From NCBI GenBank assembly GCA_004213515.1, contig SHAK01000007.1:1-64000 (forward strand): DNA of 64,000 nt. The letters run 5' to 3'. Shown here piece by piece: positions 36,211 to 44,893 of this stretch (positions are counted from its first letter, which is position 1; the number at the start of each line of letters is the position of its first letter). This DNA is from Limisphaerales bacterium. Lineage in GTDB: Bacteria; Verrucomicrobiota; Verrucomicrobiia; Limisphaerales; UBA1096. Under the pieces are notes generated by a model that saw only the letters and a program-made list of their open reading frames with translations, was not told the origin of the DNA and searched no databases. The translations under genes and the position numbers were made by a program.

Positions 36211-37107
36211 CTAATGAACCAGCATCTCGGAAAGAGAGGATTTAAATTTCCTATGGCATAATGCAAAAAGTAAGGCTGTAGGAATAAGGGAAAAGGTTGA
36301 AGCAGCCATCTGGACTCCTTGAGGAGTGCGTTGGCTTACATCATATAACTTAGCCAAAGCTAGTGGAAGCGTTTGCTGACTATCAGTGGTCAAAACTAAC
36401 ATTGGAATTAGGTGTTCATGCCACGCAAGAACAAAATGAATCATTGCATAGCTTAAAAGTGCCGGCCAAATAAGTGATAACAATGTTATAAAAATTCTAA
36501 ATTCTGACGCCCCACAAATGCGGGCAACCTGAATATATTCCACAGGAATTTTTCGGAAAATCTGAGTAAAATAAATAACACCCAGACCAGTGATAACTCC
36601 TGGAAAAATTACACCAAATATAGAGTCATTGAATCCAAGCGTATTCAGCCATGAAAAAAGAGGCACAGCAAAAAGTTGCCTTGGAACCAAAATAATCGCT
36701 AATACAATAACAAAGAATACATTCTTTCCGAAAAATTTAAGGGTAGCAAAGGCATATCCAGTCATAGCTGATAGTACTACAGCACCTAGGGCTTGACCAA
36801 ACGAAGAGACTATTGAATTCATAAACACATCCCTAAAGGGAACCCATTTGCCGAAAACAAGATCTTGAATATTCCCAATACTAAATTCATTTGGTAAAAA
36901 GGTATCAGCAAGCACTCGCCAGTATTCTGCGTTAAATGGCGACATTGGCCAAATTCGCAACGGCTGAAAAAACTCATGGTTGGTCTTAAATATTCCCAAT
37001 ACCATCCACAAAAATGGATACAATACCGCCAACAAAAATGGTGCTAAGAGTAACGCTGAAAAGCTAGACCGAAGGAAACTAGAATGCACAAAATAACTAT
37101 TTTTCAT
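36211..37107 (-). CDS. Carbohydrate ABC transporter permease, MalG-like
   Basis: A 298-residue inner-membrane permease of the CUT1 type with six helices and the EAA loop (VARICGASEFRIFITLLSLIWPAL) that contacts the ATPase. It starts in the stop codon of the MalF-like gene (TAATG overlap), so the two permeases are coupled. With the binding protein upstream it forms an importer for an oligosaccharide or glycoside. The ATPase is not here but in a separate operon at 41409-42518. Confidence 0.92.
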   Translation of the reverse strand: MKNSYFVHSSFLRSSFSALLLAPFLLAVLYPFLWMVLGIFKTNHEFFQPLRIWPMSPFNAEYWRVLADTFLPNEFSIGNIQDLVFGKWVPFRDVFMNSIVSSFGQALGAVVLSAMTGYAFATLKFFGKNVFFVIVLAIILVPRQLFAVPLFSWLNTLGFNDSIFGVIFPGVITGLGVIYFTQIFRKIPVEYIQVARICGASEFRIFITLLSLIWPALLSYAMIHFVLAWHEHLIPMLVLTTDSQQTLPLALAKLYDVSQRTPQGVQMAASTFSLIPTALLFALCHRKFKSSLSEMLVH

Positions 37108-38000
37108 TAATGTCTCCTTCTTAAAAATATAAAGGCAAAAAGAGCAAATAGCATTATTGGCAAAAGGCTTATACTTATTGCAGCAGCAGACCCATACTCA
37201 AAAAATCGTGTTTTTTGAAATATATAAGAGATTGTCAGTAATCCAGCATCAGCAGTGCCTCCAGAACCTCCGAGCAGGACAAAAGCACCAGAAAACAATG
37301 AAAAACCATCGACTATTAAATAAATAGAAACGAATACTAAAACCGATCTTAACTGAGGAAATGTGACATACCTAAAATGATTCCATCGACTACTTGTCAC
37401 TAGCTTTGCCACCTCGTAATAAGTCTTTGGAATACCCTCCATTCCAGCCATAATAAAAAATGTCATAAACCCTGTCCATCGCCAAACAGTTTGAAGGACT
37501 AGTCCAATGAGAATAAAATCAGGATCCTTAAGCCAGTTGATAGAATTTAGGCCAAGAGGAAGAATGAAGAGTTGATTCAATAATCCTTCTCTTCCATGAA
37601 ACACCATAAGAAAAAGCGTCGCGAGTACTGCAGGTGGCGTCAATGCAGGTAGCAGCAATCCAAAAGTTAATAATGGACGTAACTGCCGAAAGGTCGATTG
37701 AAGTAAGTGAGCCAACCATAGTGACAATGGTAAGATTAAAAAAACTGAAGCTATTGTATATATAAAACTATTTCGAATAGATTTAAAATAACGTTCGTCA
37801 TTGGCTAAAGCATAATAATGTTCAAATCCTACAAACTCTACAGCTCCTAGACCATTAGATTCTAGGCTCATCTTTACTCCACTGATTAATGGTGTTAACC
37901 AGAAGAGAACTAGGAACAAAAGAAACGGAAACAAAAATATAAATGGAGCCCAACCCACACCGCCTGAGGCCTTATGTTCAGGCTGGGTTCTTGTTTCCAT
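37107..38000 (-). CDS. Carbohydrate ABC transporter permease, MalF/UgpA-like
   Basis: A 297-residue permease with about six membrane helices and an EAA-type loop (YYEVAKLVTSSRWNHFRYVTFPQLRSVL). It pairs with the MalG-like permease whose start codon overlaps its stop. It follows the solute-binding protein by 18 bases. Substrate is probably a sugar or glycerol-phosphate-like compound; not decided from sequence. Confidence 0.92.
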   Translation of the reverse strand: METRTQPEHKASGGVGWAPFIFLFPFLLFLVLFWLTPLISGVKMSLESNGLGAVEFVGFEHYYALANDERYFKSIRNSFIYTIASVFLILPLSLWLAHLLQSTFRQLRPLLTFGLLLPALTPPAVLATLFLMVFHGREGLLNQLFILPLGLNSINWLKDPDFILIGLVLQTVWRWTGFMTFFIMAGMEGIPKTYYEVAKLVTSSRWNHFRYVTFPQLRSVLVFVSIYLIVDGFSLFSGAFVLLGGSGGTADAGLLTISYIFQKTRFFEYGSAAAISISLLPIMLFALFAFIFLRRRH

Positions 38001-38018
38001 CTTTATTTTTTAAAAAAT

Positions 38019-39296
38019 TCAAAAGCCAGGCTCAGCTGCCTCTAGCATATTTTTCATTTTATCAATCACTTCTGCAGGCTTTAACTCTCCATATATTAGA
38101 GAATTAAAAAAAGTCTCCTGAAAAAGAAAAATAGCCTTAGCTCGGTTTGGATGGCCCACTACTTCAGGAACTTCATTTGAGAGTTTTACAAGTAACTCCC
38201 CAAATCTTTGATTACTAAAAAACTCATTAGGCTGTAATAAACGCTCGTCCTTCCACGCTGGCATGTATGCTGGAAAACTATTCCCATCAAGAAAGCGTCT
38301 AGCATTCGACTCTTTATCAGTAATAACAAATTTGATGAATTCCCAAGCTTCGTCTGGATGTTTACTTCCCTTGTTAATCATCAATCCCTGACCAGCAAAA
38401 GTGGAGGTGCGACGACTAAGTTTTCCATTTGGCAACTTCCAAGCTGGTAAAGGCATCGCTCCCCATTTGCCTTTAAGGTCTGGCGTAAACTGCTGAAGCA
38501 TGTCTAAGCCATACCAGTCAGCTCCTACCACAGTAAGTACTTCTCCAAATTGAACTGCACTATTAAAAAAAAGTGGGTCAAAGATAGAAGCACGCTCGGG
38601 CACCATTCCAACACCAGACTTTTTAAGGTTTTGCAGCCAAGCGAGAATCTCAATGGCGGCCTCTCTGTCAGGATAAACAGAACCATCTTTACCAAAAAGA
38701 TCACTATCACGTTGACGAAGTAGAATACCAAAGTATGTAGGATCAAGGGCAATCATGGCTTTACTATGATCTTTAACGACCTTTTCACCAATCGAAACGA
38801 ATTTATCCCAAGTCGTTAGACTAATAGGATCAATATTTAACTCCTTTAGAAGATCTGAACGATAATAAAGCACCATAGCACTTAGCGACTGCGGTAACCC
38901 ATAAGTTTTACCCTTGTAAGCAAAAAGATTCTGACGACTTTTTGCTATGTCTTGATTAAGTTTAGCCTTTTTAATTCTATCACTCAGATCCAAAAACGGG
39001 ACATCTCCAGCTAAAAACGCACCAAAAAGAACTTCGTCAAGTTGCACAACATCTGGAGGATTAATACCTGTCTTAACAGAAACAGCTAATTTTTCTGGCA
39101 TTTCGCGAAAGCCAAAAGCCTGAACCTTGGCTTCAAAATCCTTATCAACAGTGGCCTTGTATAGTTTGACCATGTTTTCATAGTATAGTTGGTCCTGAAA
39201 GGAACTAATCCAAATATCAAGCGGTTTGGCCTGCAGCGAGCCCATAAAAACAAAACCCAAGATCATCAATCCTCCAAATGCTTTATTGATTTTCAT
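38019..39296 (-). CDS. Extracellular sugar-binding protein of an ABC importer
   Basis: A family 1 solute-binding protein of about 425 residues from ATG 39296 (MKINKAFGGL), where a signal peptide begins; the longer in-frame start at 39350 would add 18 residues ahead of it. The core has the two-lobe pattern of sugar-binding proteins: GLPQSLSAMVLYYRSDLLKEL, ALDPTYFGILLRQ, GKWGAMPLPAWKLPNGK and KHPDEAWEFIKFV. It delivers a carbohydrate to the two permeases that follow. It is divergent from cotH. Confidence 0.9.
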   Translation of the reverse strand: MKINKAFGGLMILGFVFMGSLQAKPLDIWISSFQDQLYYENMVKLYKATVDKDFEAKVQAFGFREMPEKLAVSVKTGINPPDVVQLDEVLFGAFLAGDVPFLDLSDRIKKAKLNQDIAKSRQNLFAYKGKTYGLPQSLSAMVLYYRSDLLKELNIDPISLTTWDKFVSIGEKVVKDHSKAMIALDPTYFGILLRQRDSDLFGKDGSVYPDREAAIEILAWLQNLKKSGVGMVPERASIFDPLFFNSAVQFGEVLTVVGADWYGLDMLQQFTPDLKGKWGAMPLPAWKLPNGKLSRRTSTFAGQGLMINKGSKHPDEAWEFIKFVITDKESNARRFLDGNSFPAYMPAWKDERLLQPNEFFSNQRFGELLVKLSNEVPEVVGHPNRAKAIFLFQETFFNSLIYGELKPAEVIDKMKNMLEAAEPGF

Positions 39297-39528
39297 AAGA
39301 TAAAATGCGACGGGAAAAATCTCCCGAAGTAACGATAGAGTCAATGCCATAGAAGACTCAATATTAGTTTTGCTTCATTTTAAATAAAATCAAAAAATCC
39401 ATAATCAAAGTTCTCTTTTTACTATTATTTTAAAAATTCACACATAATAATATTTTTATTCAAATTGATAAAACGTACATCCCAAAAGTGAAGATTAAAT
39501 TCATTTAACAAAAAATAGATTAAGATTT

Positions 39529-41289
39529 ATGATCGTAAAATTTAAAATTATTATAATTTGGCTGGCTTTAGTCATCTTGGAGTACTGTAGCTATGCAAAT
39601 GAATTAAAACTGGATGATTTATTCCCTGAAAACCGTTTGATTGAGGTCGATATTACAATATCGGATGAAAACTGGGATAAAATTCGATTCCAAAAACGAA
39701 CACGTGAAAACGCTTTACCTCCAAGCCGAAAGTTTGAACCACCACCATCACCATACTCTTATGCTAAAGCTGATGTAACAATCGAAGGCATAACCTATAA
39801 AAATATTGGAATTAGGAAAAAAGGATTCTTAGGCTCACAAGACACCGAACGCCCCTCTCTGAAAGTGAAGCTCGATTATTCAGAAAAAAATCAAAATATT
39901 GGTGGGTTAAAAAACCTGACTTTCAATAATAACCGTCAGGATAGAAGTCTCATGAGTCAATTTATAGGCTACAAAATTTGGGACGAAGCCGGATCCCCGG
40001 GCTCGCGTTGCGCATATGCGAAAATCACAATCAATGGACGCAACCTTGGAGTATACTCTCATGTTGAAACTGTTCGAGAGCCACTATTGAAACGTGAATT
40101 CGGCAACGACAAAGGTACCCTATTCGAGGGTACAGTAGTCGATTTTTACCCAGAATGGGAAGGTAGTTTTGAACGAAAAACTGGTGACAATAAAAAAGGG
40201 CGTGAGCATATAGTTAAAGTAACTAATGCGTTGCAAGGAGGAAGTGGTAAATCCTTTTTTGGAGCCTTCGCCTCAGGACGCGCATGGATACCAACTAGCG
40301 AAAAACACGATAAAGATTGGTTCAAAATGGAGTTTGATGACCTCTCTTGGAAAATAGGTAACAATGGTGCTGGATATGAAGCTGGCAAAGGTTTTGAAAA
40401 ACTAATATCTCCAAACTTTAATTTCATTGACCAGATGCACCATAAGGCCACTTCACTTTATCTTAGGTTCCCTTTTGAAATAAAAAATCTGGATGAAATT
40501 AAAAAGACAAAAAATTTATTACTTAGAATGAAGTGTGACGATGGGTTTGTTGCATACATCAACGGAAATGAGGTTGTTAGGTATAATTCTCCTCCAAACC
40601 CACAATGGAACTCTATGGCTACAGGAAGCGGAGACGATGGAGCGAACGCAACATTCGCAGCCTTCAACATAAATAAATATCGCGATAAATTTCGAGTTGG
40701 TAAAAATTTACTAGCTATTCACGGAATGAATATCAGCTCTAGCAGTACGGATTTTCTACAGGTTGCAGAACTTCAAACAAACGAAAATGACTATCAAACT
40801 GCCATATGGAAATTAATTGATGAAGAAGCATTTTACAAATTCTGGGCATTAGAAGGACTTCTAAGCTTTTGGGATGGCTACTCTGGAAATCGTAATAACT
40901 ACTTCATCTATCTTAATCCCGAAACAAACAAATTTCACTTTATGCCATGGGGTGCAGACTGCCTTTTCGAAAAATTTAGTCGACTACGTGTAGACCGACG
41001 TTCACCACGATCAGTTCGATTACAAGGACTTGTAGCCCAAAAGCTATATCAAATCCCCTCTGTACGAAAAAAATACGCCTCAACAATGAGAGGACTTATG
41101 GATAAATACTGGAACGAAGAAAAACTATTGGCTGAAACACAACGAATTGAAGCTATGCTGTCTCCTCATATCAGCGACTACCAGTGGAGATCCGTTCGAT
41201 TCGATTCGATTCGAGAATTTATTCAAAATCGGAGAGTAGATGTAGAAATTGAAATTAACGGCAAAGATATGCCACTTTGGCCAAGATAA
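39529..41289 (+). CDS. CotH-kinase protein with inserted beta-sandwich
   Basis: A 586-residue exported CotH-family protein kinase (signal about 1-23). The CotH fold is split: residues about 35-240 (GIRKKGFLGS, SLKVKLDY, NNNRQDRSLMSQFIGYKI, GVYSHVETV) and about 420-570 (DGYSGNRNNYFIYLNPETNKFHFMPWGADCLF, with the metal-binding Asp). Between them (about 245-420) sits a beta-sandwich with RMKCDDGFVAYINGNEVVRYN, a module seen elsewhere in PVC proteins. CotH enzymes phosphorylate secreted proteins; CotH genes commonly accompany VTC/DUF4956 genes, here 20 kb away. A pentanucleotide repeat lies near the 3-prime end. Confidence 0.85.
   Translation: MIVKFKIIIIWLALVILEYCSYANELKLDDLFPENRLIEVDITISDENWDKIRFQKRTRENALPPSRKFEPPPSPYSYAKADVTIEGITYKNIGIRKKGFLGSQDTERPSLKVKLDYSEKNQNIGGLKNLTFNNNRQDRSLMSQFIGYKIWDEAGSPGSRCAYAKITINGRNLGVYSHVETVREPLLKREFGNDKGTLFEGTVVDFYPEWEGSFERKTGDNKKGREHIVKVTNALQGGSGKSFFGAFASGRAWIPTSEKHDKDWFKMEFDDLSWKIGNNGAGYEAGKGFEKLISPNFNFIDQMHHKATSLYLRFPFEIKNLDEIKKTKNLLLRMKCDDGFVAYINGNEVVRYNSPPNPQWNSMATGSGDDGANATFAAFNINKYRDKFRVGKNLLAIHGMNISSSSTDFLQVAELQTNENDYQTAIWKLIDEEAFYKFWALEGLLSFWDGYSGNRNNYFIYLNPETNKFHFMPWGADCLFEKFSRLRVDRRSPRSVRLQGLVAQKLYQIPSVRKKYASTMRGLMDKYWNEEKLLAETQRIEAMLSPHISDYQWRSVRFDSIREFIQNRRVDVEIEINGKDMPLWPR
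41195..41214 (+). repeat. Four TTCGA tandem repeats inside cotH
   Basis: Four perfect copies of the pentamer TTCGA lie in the coding sequence near residues 556-562. Gain or loss of one copy would shift the frame and remove the last about 25 residues. Confidence 0.6.
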
Positions 41290-41292
41290 AGT

Positions 41293-41409
41293 CTATTCTA
41301 ATTTGTATTCGATTGAATGTCCCATCCAATGGATGCCCCATAAAAATACAAGTGCCAGTAAAAATATCAGCACAGCAGAGATTAGAAATCTTTTTAGCCT
41401 TTGATCCAT
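41293..41409 (-). CDS. 38-residue membrane protein overlapping the ABC ATPase stop
   Basis: ATG at 41409 overlaps the TAA stop of the ABC ATPase (TAATG) and the frame closes at TAG 41293-41295. The peptide is MDQRLKRF, then a hydrophobic helix (LISAVLIFLLALVFLWG, about residues 9-25), then a short polar tail HSIEYKLE. Positive residues before the helix predict the N-terminus in the cytoplasm. The stop-start overlap and membrane composition make it a likely real, translationally coupled small protein of the transporter operon. It is too short for family recognition. Confidence 0.6.
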   Translation of the reverse strand: MDQRLKRFLISAVLIFLLALVFLWGIHWMGHSIEYKLE

Positions 41410-42518
41410 TAAATCAATGCTAGACCAGAGTTGTAATCAAACCAAATGACGTTGCTCCAATTAATTTCTAGTATTTTTCCATTAAAATTTGACTGATCAT
41501 TTCCTGAAGATCGAACAATCATCTTGTTTGCAGCTGTACGAATATGCAATAGAGATTCATGCCCAAGAGTTTCTACTGTATCCAATGTAACTTTAAAACC
41601 TATCCCTTTTTCGATCAATTTTAAATGCTCAGATCTAATGCCTAATAAAACTTTTATGCCGTTAAATTTGGCTACTGCCTTAGAAAAAATTTCAGGCAAA
41701 TGAAGACTATCACCATCACCATCTTTAGTATCCTCAATAAAAACATTACTACCATCAAGCACATCTAACCTACCCCTTATAAAATTCATTCCGGGCGTTC
41801 CAATAAAATCACCAACAAACTTATGTACTGGTCTTTGATATAAGTCTAAAGGTGCACCAACCTGCATAACTTTACCCTTATTAATCACACAGATCCTTTG
41901 GCCGAGAGTCATAGCTTCAGTCTGATCATGAGTTACGAAAATCATAGTCGTTCTAAGACGGTTATGAAGCTTAGCAATCTCAGCTCGCATCTCAGCTCGC
42001 ATACGAGCATCAAGATTTGACAGTGGTTCATCCAAAAGAAATATTTTAGGTTTACAAACCATGGCACGTCCCAGCGCAACCCGTTGACGCTGCCCCCCAG
42101 ACAATTCAGCAGGTTTGCGTTGAAGAAAATCAGTTATTCCCAATAAATCAGCCGCATCGTCAACTCTCGACTGCATTTCTGATTTAGGGATTTTACGGAA
42201 TTTCAAACTAAAAATAATGTTCTGCTCAACAGTCAAATGAGGAAAGAGAGCGTAGTTCTGAAAGACCATTGCCACATCTCTATCCTGAGGCTTAATATTG
42301 TTAACCTCTTTGTTTCCCAAACTTATAGAACCATTTGAGGGATGATCTAAACCAGCTATTAATCGAAGTAATGTTGACTTTCCGCAACCAGATGGACCGA
42401 CCAAAGCCATTAATTCTCCATCTGGAACTTCCAAATTAATACCGGCTAACGCAGTCACTTCAGCTTTACGGTCAGTTTTAAAAACTTTGCAGAGATTATT
42501 GAGTTTTAAACTTGCCAT
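41409..42518 (-). CDS. Carbohydrate ABC transporter ATPase, MalK/UgpC-like
   Basis: A 369-residue ATPase with Walker A GPSGCGKST, Q-loop VFQNYALFPH, signature LSGGQRQRVALGRA, Walker B FLLDEPLSNLDA, switch His in FVTHDQTEA and a C-terminal TOBE region. It is a CUT1-type subunit that should energise the permeases at 36211-38000, from which it is separated by cotH on the other strand. It starts three bases after a cytochrome c gene and its stop overlaps a small membrane protein, so the three are one transcript. Confidence 0.93.
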   Translation of the reverse strand: MASLKLNNLCKVFKTDRKAEVTALAGINLEVPDGELMALVGPSGCGKSTLLRLIAGLDHPSNGSISLGNKEVNNIKPQDRDVAMVFQNYALFPHLTVEQNIIFSLKFRKIPKSEMQSRVDDAADLLGITDFLQRKPAELSGGQRQRVALGRAMVCKPKIFLLDEPLSNLDARMRAEMRAEIAKLHNRLRTTMIFVTHDQTEAMTLGQRICVINKGKVMQVGAPLDLYQRPVHKFVGDFIGTPGMNFIRGRLDVLDGSNVFIEDTKDGDGDSLHLPEIFSKAVAKFNGIKVLLGIRSEHLKLIEKGIGFKVTLDTVETLGHESLLHIRTAANKMIVRSSGNDQSNFNGKILEINWSNVIWFDYNSGLALI

Positions 42519-42521
42519 AAA

Positions 42522-43223
42522 TTAATTTTTTGAAGGACCAACTTTTTGCAAAAGAGGCAAAACCGTCAAGTTATTCGAGATATATGCAACAATATTTCGC
42601 ATATCATTAAGGGATAAATCTATAGTTGAATTCTTCATTATTATACCATCTGTATCTTCAGGATGAAGGCCACGTTGACCACTAATATACTTGCTTAGCT
42701 GATCCATAAGAAACCAGTCCTCTTGAATATTTAAAGGAGGCGAATTAATTTGACGATTACCTTTACCTTCCGAGCCATGACAAGAAGCGCATCTAGCAGC
42801 ATATAAAATCTTACCAAACTCTATGTTACCTCGAATTACCCTAATTGAAGGTTTGGGTGTCTGCTTGGAAAAATAGTCTGCCAATACTTCTAGCTCTACG
42901 TCTGTCTTAATATTTTTTATTGCACCCCCCATTAAATACTCAGCTCGATTATTTGGATTCTTACCTCTATAACCCAATTGAAATTTTTTTAACTGATTTC
43001 TTAGATACCAATCAGGAAATCCGTCCAACACGGGCCCCCTCTGCATTTCCTTTGCAGTGTGGCAAACCAAACAAGCATTTATTGTTTTACTATCCAAACT
43101 AATTTTAAGACTTGCATCATATGTATGATGATTAATTGATTCGAATCTGTTTTGAGTACACCCTTGGTTTGTCAAAACTACTAATCCGACCATTAAAAAT
43201 ATTATGCACCAACGACAAAACAT
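42522..43223 (-). CDS. Diheme cytochrome c lipoprotein
   Basis: A protein of about 233 residues from ATG 43223, preceded by GAGG with five-base spacing; the product has a lipobox (NQGC). Two c-type heme motifs, CLVCH and CASCH, each begin a cytochrome c domain of class I/c4 type (second: GEGKGNRQINSPPLNIQEDW). An upstream in-frame start at 43280 would place 19 residues before the signal. It should shuttle electrons in the periplasm, yet it heads the operon of the ABC ATPase, an unexpected combination. Confidence 0.88.
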   Translation of the reverse strand: MFCRWCIIFLMVGLVVLTNQGCTQNRFESINHHTYDASLKISLDSKTINACLVCHTAKEMQRGPVLDGFPDWYLRNQLKKFQLGYRGKNPNNRAEYLMGGAIKNIKTDVELEVLADYFSKQTPKPSIRVIRGNIEFGKILYAARCASCHGSEGKGNRQINSPPLNIQEDWFLMDQLSKYISGQRGLHPEDTDGIIMKNSTIDLSLNDMRNIVAYISNNLTVLPLLQKVGPSKN

Positions 43224-43311
43224 CTCGTCCTCAGAATCTACATTGCTCGCCAAGTAACCGCGAGCCGGCAAATCTCGCACAAAATTGTTCTTTTAAATAT
43301 AATCTCTTCCA

Positions 43312-44208
43312 GTGAATTCTCGGCAGAGTGCAATGTTAGCTCTAGCATTTGGAGCTTTTGCGATTGGCTTCGCACCTGTTTTCGCAGCTTTCGCCCTGAA
43401 ACCTGAGTATGGTGGATTTGGACCTGCTTCTATTGGGTTTTACCGTATTTTATTTGCTCTGCCATTAATGTGGTTAGTACTTTGGATAACTCCATCAAAA
43501 TTGGACTCTTTATCCAAATCTCAAAAACGCCCAATCGGGCTTTTGGCTTTATCCGGGGTTTTCTTCGCTATTGATCTAGTTTCATGGCATTGGTCGATAA
43601 AATATACGTCTATCGCAAATGCTACTCTACTAGCCAACTTCGCGCCACTGTGGGTCACTCTTTGGGCCAGGCATCTATTTGGCGAAAAAATTCATACCCG
43701 TTTTTTTATAGCACTTGGAATTGCGATAATTGGGGCTACAATTTTAATGCGCACAAGTTTTCAACTTAAGCCTGAACAACTTTTAGGAGACTTACTCTCT
43801 CTGCTAACCGCTATCTCATATGGCTCATACATGTTAACAGTTAAAAAACTTAGAGAAACTTGCCCTCCTCAACAAATCATGGCATGGAGCGGATTATTCG
43901 CAGTTCCGATAATGTTTTTTGCTGCAATGATTAGTGGGGAATCAATGATATCACCACAATTAAATGGTTGGGCTATTCTTATTGGCCTGGCGTTAATAAG
44001 TCATTTTGCAGGCCAGAGTTTAATCGCATATGCATTTGGACATCTGCCGGCTTCTTTAACTTCACTTAATTTACTTTTACAACCAGTCTTCGCAGCAGCA
44101 CTTGGTTGGTTATTGCTGAGCCAAGCAATGGTTGGCAAACAAATGATTGGCGCGATAATTATACTAAGTGCTCTGACCATTGCTAATCGGTCTGTAAAAA
44201 GTAAATAA
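43312..44208 (+). CDS. EamA/DMT-family transporter
   Basis: A 298-residue membrane protein with ten helices arranged as two EamA repeats (about 5-140 and 150-290; TTxRSF-like ends replaced by LKPEQLLGDLLSLLTAISYGSYM and SLNLLLQPVFAAALGWLLL). Members export amino acids, metabolites or drugs. The start is GTG at 43312 or ATG at 43333. A MarR regulator gene follows 40 bases later and may control it. Substrate unknown. Confidence 0.88.
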   Translation: MNSRQSAMLALAFGAFAIGFAPVFAAFALKPEYGGFGPASIGFYRILFALPLMWLVLWITPSKLDSLSKSQKRPIGLLALSGVFFAIDLVSWHWSIKYTSIANATLLANFAPLWVTLWARHLFGEKIHTRFFIALGIAIIGATILMRTSFQLKPEQLLGDLLSLLTAISYGSYMLTVKKLRETCPPQQIMAWSGLFAVPIMFFAAMISGESMISPQLNGWAILIGLALISHFAGQSLIAYAFGHLPASLTSLNLLLQPVFAAALGWLLLSQAMVGKQMIGAIIILSALTIANRSVKSK

Positions 44209-44248
44209 TTTTTGTACCATCATGAGATGCATGGCAGCATACTGACGG

Positions 44249-44743
44249 ATGGACTCATTTCAAAACGAGATTAAAGATACAGAGATACCACTGGATGCTC
44301 CTGCAAGAAGACGACTACCGATTCTTTTGCGACATGCTTGGTATGGCTTGAATCAGGCATTTCGTCGTCGAATCGCTCGAATGAAGCTGACGCCAGACCA
44401 ATTTACAGTCATCCGAACACTCCTCGAATCCGAACCGGAAGGCTTAACTCAAAAAGGACTTGCTGATGCAATAAGCAGTGATCCAAATACAATCGCATCG
44501 TTACTCGAAAGAATGGAGAGTAATGGATTAATAAAACGACGACCGCATGAAAAAGATCGACGAGCAAACCGAGTAGAACTGTTGCCGTCAGCTAAGAATA
44601 AGTATGAAGCTATTAGACAAGAAGCAATCGAATTACAAGGTCAGGTGCTTGATAAACTACCTGAAAGTGATCGGGAAAAATTTCTATCAAACCTCGAAAT
44701 TATCGCAGATGCATGCCGCAATATTTCTAATGATGAACGTTAA
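44249..44743 (+). CDS. MarR-family transcriptional regulator
   Basis: A 164-residue winged-helix regulator: helix-turn-helix GLTQKGLADAISSDPNTIASLLERMESNGLIKRR and wing EKDRRANRVELLPSAK, with dimerisation helices on both sides. It lies between the EamA transporter gene and the iron importer operon, so it may control either. A perfect 6-bp dyad between it and the importer is a candidate binding site. Ligand unknown. Confidence 0.92.
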   Translation: MDSFQNEIKDTEIPLDAPARRRLPILLRHAWYGLNQAFRRRIARMKLTPDQFTVIRTLLESEPEGLTQKGLADAISSDPNTIASLLERMESNGLIKRRPHEKDRRANRVELLPSAKNKYEAIRQEAIELQGQVLDKLPESDREKFLSNLEIIADACRNISNDER

Positions 44744-44852
44744 TTAATAATATATAAATTTTAGAAACAACAAAATTTATTACTTAGGTCTTCTCTGTAA
44801 CAGTAATTTAGCAAGCACAATTATATATTAAAAAATGTGTAATATCCGAAGC

Positions 44853-44877
44853 TTGACACTGTTGAGACTCTGTCTCA
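44853..44877 (+). promoter_or_regulatory. Promoter -35 with overlapping dyad ahead of the iron importer
   Basis: TTGACA at 44853-44858 is a perfect -35 box. TGAGAC-TCT-GTCTCA (44863-44877) is a perfect dyad lying just after it, where a bound repressor would block polymerase. It is not a Fur box. The -10 box is weak. Confidence 0.5.
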
Positions 44878-44893
44878 TCTTTTTCTCCCGCCC

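Noticed and set aside
41979..42003. 12-base tandem repeat ATCTCAGCTCGC in the ABC ATPase gene
   Set aside because: It encodes the repeated MRAE in a helix after the Walker B motif; length there is normal for MalK-type ATPases, so it is not an expansion.
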